DNA of 64,000 nucleotides from Bog-473 sp963817735 (lineage in GTDB: Bacteria; Actinomycetota; Acidimicrobiia; Acidimicrobiales; RAAP-2): assembly GCA_963817735.1 (NCBI GenBank), contig CAWFPP010000037.1, positions 1 to 64,000 of the forward strand. The letters are read 5' to 3'. The notes under the pieces were generated by a model. It saw nothing but the letters and a program-made list of their open reading frames with translations. It made no database searches and was not told where the DNA came from. The position numbers and the translations under genes are program-made. This document shows positions 59,479 to 64,000 of the stretch, piece after piece; the stretch's first letter is position 1; the number at the start of each line of letters is the position of its first letter.

Positions 59479-61457
59479 CTATCCGGTGATCCCCACGATC
59501 GGCATGTTGAGCTTCATGGACCCGGTGGAGCCGTAGAAGGTCGGGCCGCTGATGGTCGGATAGGTGAAGACCCCGCCGTCCGATCCGCTGAGGTAATAGC
59601 CGCCGGCGACAGCAGTCATTCCCACGATGGGCTTGTTGAGCTTGAGGGAGCCGCTCGAGCCGTAGAAGGCCGGGCCTCCGGTGGTCGGGTAGGTGAAGAT
59701 GCCCCCGTCGGACGCCACCAGGTAGTAGCCACCGCCCACAGGCGCCGCCATCCCCACGATGGGCTGGTTGAGTTTCGTCCCGCCCGTCGAGCCGGCGAAG
59801 GTGGCGTTGCCGTAGGTGAAGATACCGCCGTCTGACGCCACCAGGTAATAGCCCAGGCCGTTCGGCGTGGCCGCCATCCCCACGATCGGCTTATTGAGGT
59901 GGAGTGATCCGGCCGACCCGAAAAACTGCGCGTCCCCATAGTTGAAGACGCCGCCGTCGGAAGCCACCAGCCAGTAACCATCCCCGTCCGCGCTGACCGC
60001 CATGCCCACGATGGGCGCGTTCAGTCTCGTGCCCCCGGCGGATCCCCAGAACTTCGCGGATCCGAAGGAGAACACGCCGCCATCGGAGGCAACGAGGTAG
60101 TACCCGTCCCCGGCCGGCATCACCGCCATGCCGACGATGGGCGCGTTGAGCGGCTGCCCGCCCATGGAACCGAGGAACGGGGCGCCTGGCCCGTAGGAGA
60201 AGACGCCACCGTCGGAGGCGACGAAGCGGTAGCCGCTCCGGCTGATCGGCGTGCTGATCATGAACGCGCTCGTCGTACCGGACACGCTGAAGCCGACCGC
60301 GACACATTCCCAGTTCGTGACGCAGGACACCCCGTTGAGTTCGGTGTCGGTGGCCCCCTGCTGGTCCGGGGTCGTCTGCAGGCTCCAGGCCGCGCCGTCC
60401 CACGTGAGCGACTCGTTCGTACTGCCGGCAGGCGGGGCCGAGTAGCCCACGGCGGAGCACGACGTGGCGCTGAAGCAGTCGAGAGCCTGCAGGTGGTTGC
60501 TGTCGGTGCCCGCGTTGGGGCTCGGGACGATGGTGAACCCGCCGCCGGTCCACTCCTCGAAGAGCGTCTGGTAGGCGGTGCCGTCGTACGCCTGCCCATC
60601 GAGCATGCAAAACGGTTTCACCCCCGGGCCTAGAACATTCTGGTAGGTACCGGCGCAGGACACGCCGCGGAAGGAGACGCTGGTGTCTCCGGTTGGCACT
60701 GCACTGGCGACACCCATCCAGCCTGCGCTGCCGCCCGACTGCAAGGCCAATCCGGTGTCGCCGCCCCCTCCTGAACCCACCGCCATGCACACAGAGGCGC
60801 ACGAGACGGCGTTGAGAATGCCGCCCCCGGGTGGGCCATCCGACGGATTGGGATCGAGGTTCGAGCTCCAGACGGTCTCGTCGAGGTTCAGGATGAACGG
60901 TTCGTACTGACTGCTGCCGAAGTAGGAGTCGCCAACGGCCGTGCAGAAGAAGGGAGTGCTGCACGAGACTGCCTCGAGGAGGTGTTCGTGGCTCCGCTGG
61001 CATTCGGGCTGGTGCTGACCGACCAGGTGGTGCCGTTCCATGCCTCAATGAGGGTGCTGGACTCCAGCGCCCCCACAGCGACACAGAAGGTGGACGAGGT
61101 GCAGCTGACCCCGGCCAGGCTCGCAGAGCCGGTCAGGGTGGGGCTCGTCATCACCGTCCACGCCGTGCCGTTCCACTCCTCCATCAGCGGTGACGGTCCG
61201 GTGCCCTGCTGCCCGACGGCCACACAGAAGCTCGCGCTGGCACAGGAGTCGGCCAGGAGGACGGCGTTGTCGACGCCGCTGGGCGTCGTGGCAACCGTCC
61301 AGTTCGACGCGCTGACGGTCGCCGGCACCGTGATTGGGGTGAGCGGGGTAGTGGCGCCTGCCGCGGAGACGCCGGACACGAGGGACGCCACGAAGAGGCC
61401 GAGAAGGCCGACGGTGAGTGCCAGGGCGGAAGTGACACGACGGATCAGAGTGAACAC
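59479..61457 (-). CDS. Secreted Cys-motif repeat protein with six C-terminal 42-residue repeats, one frameshift
   Basis: About 659 residues. Signal: LIRRVTSALALTVGLLGLFV and VSGVSAAGA. The first half has about seven repeats of roughly 45 residues with Ser-Cys-x(4-6)-Cys-x-Ala-Val-Gly (DSCASASFCVAVG, VSCTSSTFCVAVG, VSCSTPFFCTAVG, DCFSATSCSAVG, SCVTNWECVAVG) and WNGTAWTVMTSP, a propeller-like module with a disulfide per repeat. A frame change near 60985 splits the third repeat. Residues about 400-659 are six 42-residue repeats of the GYYLVASDGGVF type; two carry short insertions (TYPTTGGPAF). It is the third protein in the window with exactly six such repeats. Ligand unknown. Confidence 0.75.
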
Positions 61458-61595
61458 AGCTCCCCTTCATTCCGTTGCAGTGGATGTGCTGCAATTGCAG
61501 CGGCGGGAATCGACTGCGGTCCCGCCGCCAGGAACGCTACCGTGCGCGCCCGCCGAATCCATCGATGACCGGGCGCACAAAGCGCAGTGGCCGGA

Positions 61596-62340
61596 TCAGT
61601 CGAACAAGTCGGGATCACTCCGGCAGATCTCGTCCCACAAAGGCTGGAAGGACAGCCATCCTGCGTAGTGCGAGGCGGAGTGGTCACGGGTGTACCGGGC
61701 GCCCTCGTCGTCGATGAGCACCGGGGTCCCGGCCGCCTCGGCCAGCAGCTGGGCCTGGCAGGAGCGCTCCATCGTGATGAACCACCACGCCGCCTCGTCG
61801 ACCGTGCGTCCGACCGTGAACAGCCCGTGGTTGCGGTGAATGGTGGCTTTGTGTGGACCGAGCGCTGCCGCCAGAGCCTTGGCGGCGGCCTCCTCGAGGA
61901 CGATCGCACCACCGCCTTCCTCGCACACGGTGTGGTCCTCGTAGAAGACGCACGCGTCCTGGGTGATCGGATCGAGCGGGCGCCCGAGCGCCGACCACGC
62001 CTTGCCGTAGACCGAGTGGGCATGGGCGGCGCGCGATGACGTCGGGGCGCGCCGCGTGCACGGCGGAGTGGATGGCGAAGGCGGCCGGGTTGACCGGGCG
62101 GTTGCCCTCGACGACCTCGCCGGTGTGGCTGACCAGGATCAGGTCGGAGACCCGGACGTGCCGGAAGCTCATGGCGAAGGGGTTCACCCAGAAGTGGTCG
62201 GTCAGCTCCGGGTCGCGTGCCGTGATGTGGCCGGCGACGCCCTCGGAGAAGCCGAAGCGGCCGAACAGGCGCAGGGCGCCGGCCAGCCGCTGCTTGCGGT
62301 GCAGGCGCTCCTCCTCCACGGTGGCGAACTTCGGCGGCAC
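61596..62340 (-). CDS. Class II aldolase/adducin-family protein, frameshifted
   Basis: About 250 residues. From the GTG at 62340: PKFATVEEERLHRKQRLAGA, FGRFGFSEGVAGHITARDPE, DHFWVNPFAMSFRHVRVSDL and HSAVHAARPDVIA. After a frame change near 62035 the zinc His pair is restored (AHAHSVYGKAWSALGRPLDP), then TIHRNHGLFTVGRTVDEAAW with another metal His. The pattern is that of class II aldolase/adducin domain proteins used in catabolism. A longer start upstream (ATG at 62383) needs an extra frame change. Substrate unknown; it is likely linked to the degradation genes nearby. Confidence 0.8.
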
Positions 62341-62406
62341 GGCACCGGAGAGGTCGCTTGGCGTCGGGAAGGGCCTGTCCCATGGCTAGAAACTATCGTC
62401 TGGCGC

Positions 62407-62854
62407 ATGGCCTACCCCATCGCTGCCACGCGGGACATCGCCGCACCAGCGAGAAGGTCTGGGTGCTGGTGTCCGACCTGCCCCGGATGGGGGAGTGGTC
62501 GCCCGAGAACGCCGGTGGGAAGTGGGTGAAGGGAGCCACCGGACCGGCGCTCGGTGCGGTCTTCAAGGGCACGAACAAGAACGGGATCCGGCGTTGGTCG
62601 ACGACCGTGACGGTGGTGGCCTGCGAGCCCAGCAACGTCTTCGAGTTCGCGGTGACGTCGGGGCCGTTGGCGGTGGCGACGTGGCGCTACGAGTTCGAGG
62701 AGACCGACACGGGCTGCCGGGTGACCGAGTCGTGGATCGATCAGCGCAAGCGGTGGTTCGCCACCGTGGCGCGTCTCATGGGGGACCACAGCGCTGCGCA
62801 CGCCGGCAGGAGATGGCGGCGACGTTGGCCAACCTGGCGGCCGCCGTCGAATAG
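62407..62854 (+). CDS. SRPBCC (polyketide cyclase/START-like) protein, frameshifted
   Basis: About 149 residues. MAYPIAATRDIAAPA at 62407 continues, after a frame change near 62450, as EKVWVLVSDLPRMGEWSPEN, then KGATGPALGAVFKGTNKNGI, the typical first strands of SRPBCC proteins (DLPRMGEWSPE). It goes on FEFAVTSGPLAVATWRYEFE and TGCRVTESWIDQRKRW. A second frame change near 62800 restores QEMAATLANLAAAVE at the stop. It binds a hydrophobic ligand in a helix-grip fold. Divergent from the aldolase-like gene. Confidence 0.78.
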
Positions 62855-62911
62855 CCACCGGGCGGGCGTGGAACGGGTCGCAACCACCCCGCGCTGTGAC
62901 GCGCCAGCGGC

Positions 62912-63541
62912 TCAGTCTTGCAGGCGCCGCACCACGTGGCCGGCGGCAGCCTCGTCACCGGGCGCGCCGCGCCGGCGCAGGCGCTCCACGACGGCCCGGC
63001 GGTGGGGCTCGTCGACGTTGCCGCCGTACTTGAACTTGGCCGACACCTCCTCGACCGCGATGGAGATCCCGAGGATCCCGAGCAGCCGCGCCGCGTGTGA
63101 CTCGGCCGGATCGGCCACCTCCACGTCCGGTTGGAACGTCGCCAGCTGGCGCCGCAGAATGGCGGCCACGCTCCCGGGCTCGGTCCGCTCGTCGTGCACC
63201 GTGGCCCTCCCGGTCAGCTGGACCGCGCCGTAGTAGGTCGTCGGGATCCCCAGGGCGGGGTCCTCGTCACCGATCACCTTCCACGACGACGGGATGAAGG
63301 CCCAGTCGTCGGCCACGCTGAGCAGCACCTGCGGGTTCTCGTCCAGGGCGGCGAAGACCGGGTTGGCCCGCACGAGATGCAGCCGTACCGTGTCGCCCTC
63401 GAGCACGAACTGCGTGGGAACGACCACCGGCAGCCGGCGCGCCGGGCCGCCCGGCGCCACCAGGTGGCCGAACGGATGGGACTCGACGAAGGGGCGCCAT
63501 TCGTCCTCCCCGTGGGTGGCGTCGGCCGGGGCGATGAACAT
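62912..63541 (-). CDS. PaiB-like FMN-binding protein (pyridoxamine 5'-phosphate oxidase fold)
   Basis: 209 residues, intact. FMN-binding split-barrel features: WRPFVESHPFGHLVAPGGPA, VLEGDTVRLHLVRANPVFAA and PQVLLSVADDWAFIPSSWKV, where the last includes the PaiB-type A-F-I-P-S-S-W motif. The end has LLGILGISIAVEEVSAKFKY and GGNVDEPHRRAVVERLRRRG, typical of PaiB. PaiB proteins are annotated as negative regulators but are probably FMN- or haem-binding enzymes. Stands alone between the SRPBCC gene and the synthetase. Confidence 0.88.
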   Translation of the reverse strand: MFIAPADATHGEDEWRPFVESHPFGHLVAPGGPARRLPVVVPTQFVLEGDTVRLHLVRANPVFAALDENPQVLLSVADDWAFIPSSWKVIGDEDPALGIPTTYYGAVQLTGRATVHDERTEPGSVAAILRRQLATFQPDVEVADPAESHAARLLGILGISIAVEEVSAKFKYGGNVDEPHRRAVVERLRRRGAPGDEAAAGHVVRRLQD

Positions 63542-63562
63542 GCGCCTCAGTCTGGCTCAGCC

Positions 63563-63625
63563 CACGGCCCTCAGCCGCACAGCCCTGCAGCCGCACGGCC
63601 CTGCAGCCGCACGGCCCTTCAGCCG
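63563..63625. repeat. Four-copy 16-bp minisatellite
   Basis: Units CACGGCCCTCAGCCG (15 bp), CACAGCCCTGCAGCCG, CACGGCCCTGCAGCCG and CACGGCCCTTCAGCCG. The last unit reaches into the 3' end of the acyl-CoA synthetase gene (stop at 63619-63621). Confidence 0.85.
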
Positions 63626-64000
63626 GCCGGCAACTCCAGCTCGTCCATCGACTCGGCCCGGTGGCGCCTGTAGTCCACCTTCCCGTTGGGCGCCCGCCCG
63701 ATGGTGGCGACCGTCCGCACCCGCCGGGGCGCCTTGTAGGAGGCCAGCCGCTCCTTCACGTGCGCGATCAACTCCGGCTCGGCCGGCCCGACGGCGCCGG
63801 GGTGCAGCTCGACCACGGCCACGATCTGCTCGCCGTAGGTCGGGTGGGGGACCCCCACCACAACGGTGTCCCGGACGGCAGGATGCGTCTTGAGCGCCTC
63901 CTCGACCTCCTCGGGGAAGATCTTCTCGCCGCCCGAATTGATGCACACCGACCCTCGCCCCAGCAGGTGGATGGTCCCGTCGGCGTCGACCTGGGCGTAG
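63619..64000 (-). CDS. Acyl-CoA synthetase, C-terminal part (cut by window end)
   Basis: Only the last 127 codons lie in the window. They show the AMP-binding C-terminal domain: DGTIHLLGRGSVCINSGGEK, IFPEEVEEALKTHPAVRDTV, VVGVPHPTYGEQIVAVVEL and the catalytic Lys in RAPNGKVDYRRHRAESMDEL. It is very similar in layout to the synthetase at 57758-59368 (both have INSGGEKIFPEEVE), so the two are paralogues of the actinobacterial FadD group. The remainder of the gene lies beyond base 64000. Confidence 0.88.
   Translation of the reverse strand, partial: YAQVDADGTIHLLGRGSVCINSGGEKIFPEEVEEALKTHPAVRDTVVVGVPHPTYGEQIVAVVELHPGAVGPAEPELIAHVKERLASYKAPRRVRTVATIGRAPNGKVDYRRHRAESMDELELPAG

Noticed and set aside
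58307..59536. 409-codon plus-strand open frame
   Set aside because: Antisense to an intact acyl-CoA synthetase gene.

Overview
The window is high-GC DNA with GTG and TTG starts, 4-bp ATGA/GTGA gene overlaps, long antisense shadow frames and secreted proteins built of repeats. This fits an actinobacterium. The pst operon with a membrane-anchored PstS, the CoA-linked degradation genes at both ends and the 42-residue GYWLVASDGG repeats suggest an Acidimicrobiia-like soil or water lineage, possibly from a metagenome. That placement is inference. No tRNA, rRNA, CRISPR array, transposase or phage gene was seen.

Layout. 1-4.6 kb (+): acyl-CoA degradation cluster (two acyl-CoA dehydrogenases, a CaiB/BaiF CoA-transferase, two MaoC-type hot-dog proteins), broken by many small frameshifts that look like sequence errors. 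4.6-6.1 kb (-): methyltransferase and a VapBC toxin-antitoxin pair. 6.2-15.6 kb: surface polysaccharide genes (asparagine synthase, UDP-sugar dehydrogenase, polysaccharide deacetylase, a PglD/PglE/PglC-like trio, a DUF4012 protein). 15.8-16.7 kb (-): an HTH plus nucleotidyltransferase pair. 16.9-22 kb (+): a MacAB-like export system whose adaptor carries inserted Calx-beta-like repeats. 22-29.2 kb: small units (peroxiredoxin with divergent TetR, a GH15 glycosidase lacking its C-terminus, a channel-like membrane protein, AlkB, thioesterase with HxlR regulator).

29.5-38.2 kb (+): a phosphate-uptake operon pstC-A-B-S behind a PHO-box-like repeat array. It is extended by a large PstS-like surface protein and a sortase homologue that lacks both the catalytic His and Cys. 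38.3-54.9 kb (+): three very large secreted proteins sharing an almost identical N-terminal propeller domain but with different C-terminal modules (TIG plus 42-residue repeats; neocarzinostatin-like repeats; a 729-bp higher-order Ig-like array). A second PstS-like protein with its own PHO-like array lies among them. 55.4-61.5 kb (-): two more secreted propeller proteins ending in exactly six 42-residue repeats, flanking a fatty acyl-CoA synthetase. 61.6-64 kb: class II aldolase-like protein, SRPBCC protein, PaiB-like flavoprotein and the 3' end of another acyl-CoA synthetase.

The most unusual part is 29.5-54.9 kb. It appears to be a phosphate-responsive surface locus that combines Pst transport, extra PstS-like proteins, a pseudo-sortase and a family of modular surface proteins that seem to be exchanging domains by recombination. 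Many genes carry one or more apparent indels. For those the coordinates give the whole inferred gene and the text says where the frame changes.
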